A program made the position numbers and the translations under genes. From assembly GCA_037179515.1 (NCBI GenBank), contig JAXCGZ010022678.1, positions 43,501-107,500 of the forward strand: a DNA stretch of 64,000 nt. The letters are read 5' to 3'. How positions within the stretch are numbered: position 1 is the first letter of the stretch; every line of letters starts with the position of its first letter. The stretch comes from Halocaridina rubra. Taxonomy: Eukaryota > Arthropoda > Malacostraca > Decapoda > Atyidae. Below are positions 11,764 to 22,089 of this stretch, in pieces. The notes below the pieces were generated by a model that saw only the letters and a program-made list of their open reading frames with translations, was not told the DNA's origin and searched no databases.

Positions 11764-12985
11764 CAAATTGGGGAAAAGAAGAGCCAGAGTAAAATTACTC
11801 GTAGTTGATGACATGGTAATTAGCATCCACACTCCAGGACTAGCAAAGGCTGCAAATGTGTTAAAGTCTAATGGTCACAAGTTGGCCGATGAAGATATTG
11901 ATAGTGATGTACTTGATAACATTGGCATTGTTATTGGTGCCTTACATTTTAGTCAGTTTGTTAGTGGTATTGACAAGTGGGATGTCTATACTTTGATGGA
12001 AACACCGGGTGGTGTCATGTTGTATGGCCATATTCCTTGTGATACTCAACATGGACCCAGTAATGTGCAGAGGCATATTGTTATGCGAGTAGGAACACAG
12101 GTTTTTCCTACAGCTACTCAAGAGTTGATTGAAGTGGCCATAGAGCCAGTTAATAAGTTGTTGATTGAGGAGGTCATAGAGCCTGTTAATAAGTTGTTGA
12201 TTGAAGAGGCAATAAAGCCTGATAATAAGTTATTAATTGAAGAGGCCATAGTGCCTGTAAATAAGTTGCTGATTGCAGAGGCCATAGAGCCTGTTAATAA
12301 GTTGTGGGAGCCAGAGAGTATTGGAGTAAAGCAAGAAGTGCATTACGAAGATAAAACTACACTTAGAAGTTTTACAGATTCTGTTCCCTTGAAGCCTATC
12401 CACACTCCTCTCCTACACAATTTTCAGAGTGCCTTTGGACAAATGGAGTCTCTAATACAACAGTTGGAGGAAATATTGGAGAATGTTCATGTGGGTAATT
12501 TGTTGGATGCTTGTACCAGTGAAGAGAAACAGTTTGATATATGCAATACTGCAGATGTAGAGTGGGAAAAGACCAAAATATCACTGCAAGCACTGAATTC
12601 CAACAATGCAAGACTTCAAAGGGTACTGGATTAGCGCCTTTCTGAAAATTCTAGATCTCCTAAAGTATCAATCTTTAGTTTAATCTGGAATGTTAATACA
12701 GACAAGTTGTCTTTGAAAAGTCTGAAGGCTAGAGAAGATGTGTTGACCAAACTTAAACTTCTGTCACTGGTGGGTATACTTTTGGACCCCTTAGGTCTAA
12801 TATCACCCTTACTAAGAAGAGGAAAATTTCTTATTCAGAGAGCTTGGTCTGAAAAGCTCTCATGGGAATATCTGTTGTCAGAAGTATACAAAGAGGAATC
12901 ATCAAATTATGAAAGATCTGAATGTCAAGCTGCCCAAAGGGTTAAAGAATTGTGGGCACACTTAATCATAGATGATAAATTGTAG
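11764..12985 (+). pseudogene. BEL protease end and Pao pol tail, RT deleted
   Basis: After the solo LTR the protease continues (RARVKLLVVDDM, then a DUF1758-like segment with IGIVIGALHFSQF near 11930). A 12-residue tandem repeat follows (12125-12304), then a linker rich in acidic residues to the stop at 12634. Beyond this the frame resembles the end of the Pao RT/peptidase-A17 region: SLIWNVNTDKLSLK, then LSLVGILLDPLGLISPLL and LIQRAWSEKLSWEY (about 12680-12880). The RT active site, RNase H and integrase are absent, so the copy cannot move by itself. No start codon of its own is expected. Confidence 0.82.
12125..12304 (+). repeat. 36-bp tandem repeat in BEL pol (five units)
   Basis: Five in-frame units encode variants of LIEEAIEPVNKL, each diverged by one to three residues. 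The unit is acidic and amphipathic. It lies just after the protease, where the RT should begin. Confidence 0.93.
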
Positions 12986-13035
12986 TACTGATAGGGGAGA
13001 CCCCCCAATTTTCCTCTTTTTGGAGGGGCCCAGGA

Positions 13036-14058
13036 TGTCTTGAATATATTTCAAGACAGTTTATTCCTACGTACATTATGTAAGTGTTATTTGCACATAG
13101 TTTCGTTTATTGTAACGTAAGTGCATGTATGTATACTTTTTGACTTAGTATGTGTACTTATTAATTTCTATCATGTATACACGTATATTCGTATGTATAA
13201 TGTGTAGTTTATTATGGAGGCTGGCTGTAGAAGACTTGGAGAAAGGAATGTAGGTCACTAATGGATTTTAGCCATTAACCCTACACCTCCTTGATAACGC
13301 TTATTGCATCGCCTGCCTCGTTGAAAAAAGAACCATTGTAAGCAAGTCATAACTCAACTTAGTCCTAGTACCAAGGACTCCAACAAATGAGGGGAGTTTT
13401 GTAAGACTTTCTTGCAAAAAGTTAGTTGCCGTCGTGAGATGCTACGAGGCACTCATTCTTACTGTGTTTGTTGACAGTACTTATAAGTTTGTTAAAGAGT
13501 AATTAGTTGCTGTCGTGCGATGCTACGAGGCACTCATTTTACTGTGTTTATTGACAGTACTTATAAGTTTAATTTTTGTTGTTCTCGTGGGGCATTACGA
13601 GACACTCAAGTAGAAGAACGTGATAGAGATCTGTGGATCAGAAGATACGTTTTTGATTCGGAGTCCCGTGATTGCTGACGACATCAGGGTTGTCCGGACA
13701 GATGAGTACAGATTCATTGTATTTTGTAACAATATTTATAACTACATGTGAGGGACAGAATGAGCTCATTTAATTGAACACTCGTAGGTAGAATGTATGT
13801 TAGAAAATGTATTATTCTGTATGAGGAAGTTTTAATTTAAGGTGAGGAGAGTTTATTTAAATATTCACATATCAGCAGTTCATAAACCCCCATATAAAAT
13901 ATTTGCATGTATGTTTATGCATGTAATATTAATTATATTTTATTGGTAGAGGATTTAATTTTGAGATCGTGGTAGGCCTCTACTGAAGCCGTGTCAGGAT
14001 TTCCGAATTTAGGGGGTTATAAGATCGAAGGGTAATAACACACAGGAAATCCTCCACA
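13036..14058 (+). repeat. BEL 3' LTR
   Basis: It has the same ends as the 5' LTR and is 132 bp shorter: one subrepeat copy fewer, but it keeps a 15-bp block near 14030 that the 5' LTR lost. A purine-rich run (ggaggggcccagga, 13022-13035) just upstream is the likely plus-strand primer. Confidence 0.93.
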
Positions 14059-14063
14059 GAAAT

Positions 14064-14204
14064 AATATATTAATACATTCTGCAGACTAAGAGAAATAAA
14101 GTTAAAGGAAACACTGAAAGCACTTAACACGCAAAGACAATAATCAAATTAGGAGGTTCTGAGTCACAGGAGATACCTCCACACTACAATTGAATTGCAT
14201 TATG
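14064..14204 (+). pseudogene. LINE-1 3' end, resumed after BEL
   Basis: Counting the target duplication gaaat once, the LINE-1 reading frame carries on into INTFCRLREIKLKETLKALNTQRQ and a stop near 14140. The short stretch to about 14204 would be its 3' untranslated end. The join supports BEL having inserted inside the LINE. Confidence 0.65.
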
Positions 14205-14600
14205 TCTGTAAATATACGTGCATGGCCATAAGCAACAATAAACGAAACTATCATACAAATAACATTTACATATGTACATAAAAATAAACTGTCTTACTAC
14301 ATATTCCAGACATCCTGGACCCCTAGAAAAAAAATTGGGAGGGTCTTCTCATCAGTGCTACAATTTATCATCGAAGATTAAGCGTGCCTGCAATTCTTCA
14401 ACCTTCTGGGCAGCTTAACGTTTAGATTTTTAAGAATTTGCTTATTCCTCATTGTCTACTTCTGGTAACAGATCTTCCAATGAGAGCTTTTCAGATCAGT
14501 CTCTTTGAAGTAGATATTTTCCTCTTCTTAGCAAGGGTAAAATTAGACCCAAGGGGTCAACTCACCAGTGACAGAAATTTCAGATACAGATATGGATACA
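14205..14600 (-). mobile_element. old BEL copy, inverted: LTR start and pol tail
   Basis: 14205-14312 is the reverse complement of the first about 110 bp of the BEL LTR. 14313-14600 is the reverse complement of the pol tail at 12760-13035, including the end encoding VKELWAHLIIDDKL and the purine run. It has many differences and a shifted frame. With 733-1592 it forms one older, oppositely oriented BEL copy. Confidence 0.8.
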
Positions 14601-15030
14601 CTGGGATATGATAGGAGGGGATAGGTGACTGCGTCAAGTGAACTCTTTTAGCCTTATGCAGGGTGTTGCCACTAGAGGGGGGAATAGGATGGGAAGGATT
14701 GGGAGGGAAAACATGAAAATGAAATAAAGAAGGAGAGACACAAGAGAGGGGAAGACCCTCGTGCCAAGGTGTGTTTATAAAGGTTAGAGTGAATAAGGGT
14801 AGATCGCTCTCAAATGATAATTTTTTTTAAGAGAATGCTGAAGGAAAATATAATATCCTGGAGGAGTGGTAGAAGAGGAGTATAACAGAGAAGTGAAGAC
14901 TAATAGTGACAACAGTATTAGTAGTTAAAATATCTGTTTGGTCAACACTTCTTTTCTAGTCTTCAGACATTTCAAAGACAACTTGTATGTATTAACATTC
15001 CAGATTAAGCTTAGGACTGATACTTTAGAA
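14601..15030. other. no gene recognised; purine-rich stretch
   Basis: A purine-rich strand between about 14640 and 14900 with no coding or repeat signature I can name. It may be further decayed BEL sequence. Confidence 0.35.
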
Positions 15031-15301
15031 CAGGGGTCGGCAAACTACGGCATGCATGCCACACCTGGAACGCCAAGCAATTTCCAATGGCACTCAGCCC
15101 CCATTAATAATAAAAACTTAAAAAAAAACAGTTTATTTCTTTTAATGTGGTTTACATATTACTGTATATATTACTATATAATATATATTGTATAACAGGT
15201 ATATTGACCTTGACTCGTATAAATATACTTATGCTGTTGGCACACTGAATTATTTAAAACCCTAAGTCGGCACATAGTTAGCAAAAGGTTGCCGCCCCCT
15301 G
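15031..15301. mobile_element. hAT-like MITE, 271 bp
   Basis: The left end is CAGGGGTCGGCAAACTACGG. The right end is the imperfect complement (GGTTGCCGCCCCCTG). Both match hAT-family terminal repeats. The flanks ctttagaa (15023-15030) and cttcagag (15302-15309) agree at 6 of 8 positions, fitting an aged 8-bp hAT target duplication. The AT-rich interior has no transposase. Confidence 0.85.
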
Positions 15302-15941
15302 CTTCAGAGGATCTAGATTTTTACGTAAAGCACTGATCCAGTAATTTTTGCAGTCTTGCATTGATGAAATTCCATACTGTGTAGATATGTAAATAGTATA
15401 CTGTATGTTAGGTACAATACTTTATCGGCTGAGTACGATGGCGTGGGAGATTCCCACTGGGGACTGGTGTTGTGTTTGTTGTTGTAGGTTGGTTGCAAGT
15501 GGCGGCAGTGACTATGAACGTGTCAAATCATTGAGCTAATGGATGTATTGGATCCGAGTGAGTATAGCTTGCGCATTCACTTTACAACATTCATACACAC
15601 ATATATACACTAGTGCAGCTATTCTATGTGCATTTTATTAATCCTCAATGGCATTTGTGTTGGAGTCACCGGTTTCCAAAAGTAAGTGCTGCTTAAGAGA
15701 TACTTTTATAAACCTAGCTTAGGTAATAGACTTCTGATTTGTAGGATGTGTTATTACCATCCTGCACATGGTGCCCCAAGTGAGGACTGAAGGAATTTCC
15801 TGAGGCTGGTTTCATGAGGTAAAGCTTAGGCTAGGTTAGGCCTAGGGCCTAGTGGAAAGACTAGGGCTTGTGACTAGACCTAAGCTATTGATAATTGTGT
15901 ATTGAATAAGTTAGGCTGACTATATTTTTTTGTTGCTCATC
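15302..15941 (+). other. probable leader and LTR end of a Gypsy fragment
   Basis: No coding. At 15769 a TGGTGCCCCAAGTGAGGA string directly follows an LTR-like ...GCACA end and resembles a primer-binding site. The gag at 15942 follows in the same orientation. The LTR start could not be located. A stretch near 15818-15845 has short repeats of ctaggttaggcctag. Confidence 0.4.
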
Positions 15942-16212
15942 ATGGCACAGTATAAGTCTCCCCAGCAATTAAATTTTGTCGACCCGAATTGGGATAGGTT
16001 TATTATATAATATGAAACCTTCCGACTGTTGATGGAATTGAATAGTAAACCTGGAGAGTTTCAGGTGGCTAGCCTTAAATATAGTATGGGTCCAGAGTCG
16101 GAGGAGGTTATGAAAACATTTAATTTGTCGACAGAGGAGACCAAAGACTACAAAACAGTAATAGAAAAATTTAAGAATTATTTTTCACCACGGAAGAATG
16201 TGCTAAGGTTTT
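15942..16212 (+). pseudogene. Ty3/Gypsy Gag fragment (K02A2.6-like)
   Basis: The ATG at 15942 starts MAQYKSPQQLNFVDPNWDRF. After one in-frame stop at about 16008 the same frame continues with LMELNSKPGEFQVASLKYSMGPESEEV and YKTVIEKFKNYFSPRKNV. This matches the N-terminal Gag pattern of K02A2.6-type Gypsy elements (DPNW, length of the helix, YF.PRKNV). It is cut at 16212, where an unrelated minus-strand Gypsy-C fragment begins. It is not functional. Confidence 0.7.
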
Positions 16213-16381
16213 AGCAGATCAGTGAGGTCATTGTCCTTTCCATCAACATGTTGGGCAGTGAATTTGAAAAGATTCAGTAAAAGTGCCCACCTTGCCAGCT
16301 GAGAATTCAGCTTGTCTGTAGTCTTTTAATATAGGAGAGGACAGTGGTCAGTTCTTAGTGCAAAATGTCGGCCATACAGAT
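16213..16381 (-). pseudogene. Gypsy-C RNase H end (left part)
   Basis: It is the reverse complement of the RNase H C-terminal coding end seen at 29895-30060 and 45190-45310 (LLYLQTADKLNPRLKRWALYLNLFKF to DNDLADLL), with several changes and a broken frame. It ends with cagat at 16377-16381, exactly duplicated at 48304-48308, where the same gene resumes. So Gypsy-A inserted here. Confidence 0.88.
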
Positions 16382-17694
16382 TGTTGGGGTTAGGATGGTA
16401 GAGTGTTGTTAAGATTCTGTTTTACTTAGGGGACTCAAAGTACCGAGCTCGGTTAAGAACTCACAAACAGACAGGACAGATATTTGTACTTGAACACCCC
16501 ATCTCTATTACCATTAGTCGGTTAAATGAAACTCAGAATTCAACTTTCTTTTAATTTTGGAAATGCAATGACATTAAAAGAATTAAATTTTATGAAATGC
16601 TGCCTCGAATCCCGGAGGTGGTGAGCACGATTTCGTTTCCCGGCACCACGGACGTATGCCAAGACTTTGGCCTCAACTCGATGATTACCTCTGTCACACA
16701 GGCAGAGTAGAATACAGGACACTGCAATTTCAGAAACAGAAATGACACACTGTTTATAATGGGAAACTGAAAGCATGAGTACACATATAATGAGTTTCCA
16801 ATGTCATTCTACTGGATAAAATATATTGGTTATTCACAGCTAACCAGAAATATTTATGCTGCCAAAATAGCATACAAAACCATTAATTCTTTACTGGTTT
16901 TAAAGGAAAACAATATATTCACAATAAATGAAGAATAAGCAAGACAAATACAGAACTGTATGTATTCCTTAAATTGTGGGCAACCACAAAAGTTGCAATG
17001 CTTATTACTGATTTGCAATTAATATGGTAAAACACTCTATTTAGGATAAAGGAAGAATCTACGAGATAAATACAGTATTCATTCACTTTTGGTTATCAAG
17101 AACTTTGCAATGAAAAAAAGGGTGCAAAACCACCTTTTGAGGTATTTGCAACTTATAACTCAAAACACTTTATCCCCAACATATGAAGAATTAGCAAGAT
17201 AAATACGGTATGCATTCATTAAATTGTGGTTAACAGGAAATATTTGCAAAGCCAACAGGGTAAAATTATCTTTTAATTATTTGCAGTATATAGCATAAAA
17301 CACTTTAGCTAAATGATTAATTATTTGCAATTTGTATAGCAAATAGCTTTATTGACGAGTTTTTGACGTAAAACACTTTATTTACGATGATAGAAAGAGG
17401 TGAAATGAAATTAGAATTTATTAGGAAAAGAGAGAGATTTTTACGGGCTCATAACCAGTCTTCAGAGGATGAGATTTTCGTTTATCACATTCAATGAAAA
17501 GAAACTTCTTAGCAATGTAAATCAGCTGTAATTTACAGGTTAAGGAATTAACTTTGGCTTGTGAGATTCCAGTTTGGTAATCTACAAAATTTCGTGTGTA
17601 TGGGAATGGAATCTGAGAATAAAAATCCGTAAGATTTAACCAGTAACGAATGTAACTAATTCTCGAAAATAAACCAATTTGCTTGACCCACGAG

Positions 17695-17998
17695 AAGATA
17701 GAGTGGATAGGGATCGATATTTCGATATGGCTGGCTCTAGAACTAGAGGTCATAGTTTGAAGCTTCGGAAGAAAACTTGTTTGCAGGATGTAAGGAAATA
17801 CTTTTTCAGTGTAAGAGTAGTTGATAATTGGAATTCGCTAAGCGAGGAGGTAGTTAATGCTACCTCAATCCATAGTTTTAAGGACAGGTATGATAAGTAT
17901 CACTAAGTCTAAAAATGGAACCGATCAGGAGACGGGAAGATACGAGCTTTGGGCTCTTTCCCGTAAACACAATTAGGTAATCACAATTAGGTAATCAC
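17695..17998 (+). pseudogene. LINE-2 3' end, truncated copy
   Basis: It encodes the LINE-2 C-terminus (DRDRYFDMAGSRTRGHSL, then DVRKYFFSVRVVDNWNSL), nearly identical to 28330-28540. A 3' untranslated region follows, with two 14-bp tail units aattaggtaatcac (17971-17984, 17985-17998). The coding begins mid-protein, typical of 5' truncation. A larger LINE-2 copy starts directly after its tail. Confidence 0.9.
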
Positions 17999-18001
17999 AC
18001 A

Positions 18002-20391
18002 AATGCTGATGGATTAGCTGGTAAGGCAGTAGAATTAAAAGATAGGATTCACAACAGTAAGGCAGATATAGTAGCAATTACAGAGACTAAGTTGAGTGAG
18101 GACATAAACAGTGTCACAGTTTTTCCTAAGGGCTTCAGAATACTAAGGGTTGAAAGAGCTGAGAGGACTGGTGGAGGGTTAGCACTGCTCATAAGTGAAA
18201 GGATTCAAGTTGAAGAAATAAACTTGGCTATAGAAAGTGAGTTCAAGGAATTTCTTGTTGCTCGCATAAATACTGGGTCAGAGAGCATTATAATAACTGT
18301 TGTATACAACCCACCAAGGAACCAAAATAGGCTTGGAGTTTATGAGGAAAGTCATATAGGTACTATTGAAGTCATAAACTCAGTTGTTAACATGGCACGG
18401 GAAAAAAAATTTAGGATTTTGATTATGGGAGACTTTAATCATAAAGAGATAGATTGGATAAATCTTGACCCACACAGTGGTGAGGACTCATTCGGGGCAA
18501 GATTCCTAGATTACGTACAAGGGAATTTCCTACACCAACATGTAATGGAACCAACAAGGGCCAGGGGTGGGGATGAGCCATCACTACTTGATCTAGTGTT
18601 CACAGATAATGTGTTGGATATTGAAAAAATTGAGTATGTACCACCAATTGGAAAGAGTGACCACTGTGTGTTGTTGATGGAGTGTATCATTGAAGATATT
18701 CTTCCTGAGAGTAGAGGCACTGAGGACAAGAGGAGGAACTATGCGAAAGGAGATTACATCAAAATGAATGAGCTTTTTGCAGTTCTTGACTGGAGAACCT
18801 TATTTTAAAACAAATCTGTACAAGAAATGTATGACATCTTTTGTGAGAAATATGGGAAGATAGTAGTTTGCTGCATACCTGTCACCAAAGTAGGTGTAAT
18901 TCATGCCAGAGAGAAATGGTTCGATAATGGGTGTAAAAGAGCTAAGGAGTGGAGAGACAAATGCTGGAAAACGTATAGAAGGAGAAAAAACATAAATGCA
19001 TGGCAAACCTACAAAAGAGCAAGAAATGACTACCTAAGTAAAAGGAGAGAGGCAGAGAGAGACTATGAGAGGGACATCACCAGGAAGGCTAAAGAAAATC
19101 CCAAGCTTTTCCACAGCTTTATCAGAGGAAAACTGAAGGTAAAAGAACAGGTTTTAAGGCTAAAGAGAGCAGATGGAAGCATCACTGAGATGGATGAAGA
19201 GATCTGCAAAGAATTGAACAAGGAGTTTCAGTCAGTATTTACAGTAGAAAATACCCCACCCCCTCAGATTGCAGTGATAGAAACTCAAGGGCTGGTATTA
19301 GAGAATATCAACCTTACAGCCACAGAGGTATGCAAAGCGCTGATGGATTTAGATGTTCATAAAGCTACAGGTCCTGATGACATATCCCCTCATGTGCTTA
19401 AAAAATGCGCAAACTCAATATCAGTGGCACTAAGTATCATATTTAAAAAGTCACTGGAGTCAGGGGAGATTCCAAGATGCTGGAAACAAGCAAATGTGAT
19501 ACCTATCTTCAAAAAGGGAAGGAGGGATGCGGCTCTGAACTATAGACCAGTTTCCTTGACCAGCATAGTTTGCAAAGTTATGGAGAAACTACTAAGGAAA
19601 CATATCTCTCTTCACTTGGAATCCTTCGACTTTTTGTCAGTGAGGCAACATGGCTTCAGAGAAGGTAGATCAACAGTAACAAACTTATTAGAATTTTATA
19701 ATGAGGTAAGCCAAATCTTACAGGAAAGAGAGGGCTGGGCAGATTGCATATTCCTAGACTTCCAGAAAGCGTTTGACACTGTTCCACATGGGAGACTTAT
19801 TAGGAAGCTGCAATCAATGGCTAGAATAGGTGGAAATGTTTTGGAATGGATAAAAACTTACTTAGAAGGAAGGGAACAGAGGGTTAGAGTAAGACACTCA
19901 GTGTCTGAATGGAGAAGAGTTAGTAGTGGAGTTCCACAGGGTTCAGTTTTTGGGCCACTTTTGTTCCTTGTATATGTAAATGACCTACCAGAGTCTGTAA
20001 ATTCATTCAAGAATATGTTTGCAGATGATGCAAAGATTGTAAAGAAAGTAAAAAACGAGAACAATTGTAGAGAACTTTAGGAGGATCTAAATAATCTGCA
20101 TGAGTGGTCAGAAAAGTGGCTAATGAAATTCAATACTTCAGAATGTAAGGTAATGAGAATGGGTACAAGTGCAAGAAGGCCCAAGCTTGACTACTCGGTG
20201 GCTGGAGTACAACTTCAAGAGACAGAAAATGAGAGAGATCTAGGAGTAAACATACTGGCAGATTTGTCTCCAGAAATACATATAAATGGCATAGTAAGGG
20301 CAGCATATGCATTCTTATCAAATGTAAGGGTAGCCTTCAGGCACATGGACAAGAAAATGTTCAGAAATATTTATGTAACCTATGTGAGGCC
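18002..20391 (+). pseudogene. LINE-2 endonuclease and reverse transcriptase
   Basis: The APE-type endonuclease shows AITETKLSE (catalytic Glu), GGGLALLI, MGDFNHKEIDW and GKSDHCVLL (about 18080-18670). The RT shows KATGPDDISPHVLKK, NYRPVSLTSIVCKVMEKLL, HGFREGRSTVTNL, FLDFQKAFDTVPH (about 19755), SSGVPQGSVFGPLLFLVYVNDLP and MFADDAKI (about 20015). These form the palm with its catalytic Asp residues. Two in-frame stops (TAA at 18806-18808, TAG at 20078-20080) are the only lesions. The frame ends at 20391 because an LTR element inserted; it continues at 28117. The protein nicks target DNA and copies its RNA there. Confidence 0.9.
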
Positions 20392-21379
20392 TGTCGCATG
20401 ACTTCCGTCATGCTGAAGCCAGTCCGTCATGCTGAAGCCAGAATCTGAAACTTGTAACAAATCTTGAGGGGTAACGGTTGGTCGAGGGCACAGATATTTT
20501 ATTACATGCCCTCACTTTTATTGAGTTTTGGGTGCAGACCATGTTTTCCCTCGGGACCACCAAGATTTATGGCTAGGCACCTGGAACTAACGTGGGAGGC
20601 TAGAAGTCAAGCGTGAAATAGAATACTCTCCCAATTGTTTTCTGCGGTACGGCCAATGTTTGTAGAAAGTGTCAAGGAGATATATGACCGGACCCATGAG
20701 ACTTAGCATCTGGCATCGAGTGCCTGAGGAGGGTGAGAAAGGCCAAGAAGTTAGCCATTTCCTAAACCACAAGAAACACAAACATTTAACCCGTACGTAT
20801 GTACATGCCCTGGAGAGATACCCAATAGCCACGCTCTGACCTGGAACTTTTCCGTTCTATAGGTTTGTTGAAATAGCCCCTCCCCAAAATAGGAGGGACT
20901 CCACTTCGAACCTGGCGTTGATTTGCAGGACTGGATGTCACTTGAGTTCATTGGCAGGATTGGATGTCAAGCCACGCCCTGCCCTGGGGGTATTTCAAGA
21001 ACCACCCAGGGCAGACACAGTTAGTTAGAACTTTGCCCGGGGCACGAATAGATCATAGATTGTGATAGTCATAGGGTGGGGGTATTGAGGCGTCGAAGAT
21101 GTTGTACGCTAGAATAAATTAAGATAAAGGAACCACTGCTTGTCCATTCTTACCTTGCACCCTTCTGGTACTAATATTAACGTGGTGAAATAGTAATTAA
21201 CGTAGTGAGAAGAATTCATTACGACAACTGATGACACGTGGTGTAATAGTAATTAACTTTACGACAACTTGGTAACAAGCGGCGAGATAACCCAGTCATC
21301 TTACAAAGTGGTGAATTCAGCTAGAATAGTCCAAAATCCATCCTACAACTTGTTGGGCAGCGGTAGAATTCATCTGACA
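20392..21379 (+). repeat. 5' LTR of the 7.7-kb element
   Basis: It begins TGTCGCATGACTTCC, then has two tandem 19-bp units (ccgtcatgctgaagccagt type). A possible polyadenylation signal AATAAA lies near 21113. It ends CATCTGACA. The sequence just after, acttggtggcagcg, is the likely primer-binding site; the tRNA is not identified. Confidence 0.93.
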
Positions 21380-21474
21380 ACTTGGTGGCAGCGCAGTACG
21401 GATCATCACGCCTGGAAAACATACGAAGAGATTCTCATATCAGAAGAAACCAGTGCGAAGAAAAGAAAATAAGA

Positions 21475-22089
21475 ATGGCAAAAGCAGAAATCCAACATCT
21501 CCCAATTCAAGAAATGAGTGACGAGGCCAAACACTGGAGAATTCTTGAACTGAAGGAGCACGTGTGGCGCCTACAAACTCCTGCCGACGCCGCTCCGTCG
21601 AGAAGGAACTTGGTCAACGCCGACAGAGAAACCGACGCCTCAAACATCGACGAACAGCCTGCCGCTCCGAGCCCTGTGGTGACACAGGGAACGCAGCAGG
21701 ACAAGCCCCCACCCCGTGCCCTGGTTGTAAAGGAGCCTCGAGTCAAAAATTCACCTTTATACCTCGATGGCGCAAATGTAAAAGACCTCGAATGTCCATC
21801 CATAATTCCCGCGGCCGACTTCCTGAAATACTTGGGTCTGCGGATGAGAAGTGACGAGTGGTCAAACAGAGAATATTATGAAACTTTTAAGGAACTATTC
21901 CTAAGATATTTCTTGGTAAGCCGAAGTGTGACCGGAGCATTGAGTGAAAATGCCCATTACAAGAAATATAAGTTGCCGGATCCGACCAAGAACATGGCGA
22001 TTCATCGATTTTACTCGAGAGAAGAAGGAGAATCCCCTCCTTCCTTGCCTCCTGCCGTGAAGTTCTTCAGGACCACCTCCTTAAAATAG
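21475..22089 (+). CDS. putative Gag-like protein of the 7.7-kb element
   Basis: An open frame of 204 codons from the ATG at 21475; it is open further upstream but without an earlier ATG. The N-terminal half is charged, with a leucine-bearing helix (ILELKEHVWRLQ) and a Pro/Ala-rich, low-complexity linker. The C-terminal half has a helical segment around LKYLGLRMRSDEWSNREYYETFKELFLRYFL. I see no zinc knuckle, DTG or RT motif. Its position directly after the primer-binding site is where Gag lies in LTR elements, which is the only basis for calling it Gag-like. It may not be translated. Confidence 0.5.
   Translation: MAKAEIQHLPIQEMSDEAKHWRILELKEHVWRLQTPADAAPSRRNLVNADRETDASNIDEQPAAPSPVVTQGTQQDKPPPRALVVKEPRVKNSPLYLDGANVKDLECPSIIPAADFLKYLGLRMRSDEWSNREYYETFKELFLRYFLVSRSVTGALSENAHYKKYKLPDPTKNMAIHRFYSREEGESPPSLPPAVKFFRTTSLK

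Larger units (their letters stand above)
6069..14058 (+). mobile_element. BEL/Pao LTR retrotransposon, internally deleted and nested
   Basis: Two LTRs (6069-7223 and 13036-14058) bound the element, and 5-bp direct repeats gaaat (6064-6068, 14059-14063) flank it exactly. The interior has a DUF1759-like Gag, zinc knuckles and a DUF1758-like aspartic protease. It resumes only at a Pao RT/peptidase-A17 tail, so the RT core, RNase H and integrase are missing. It hosts a SINE (8850-9035) and a solo Gypsy LTR (9783-11758). It landed in the 3' end of LINE-1. Confidence 0.92.

Noticed and set aside
14938..15195. 85-codon frame
   Set aside because: It starts from TTG and crosses the left end of a hAT MITE; no protein similarity.
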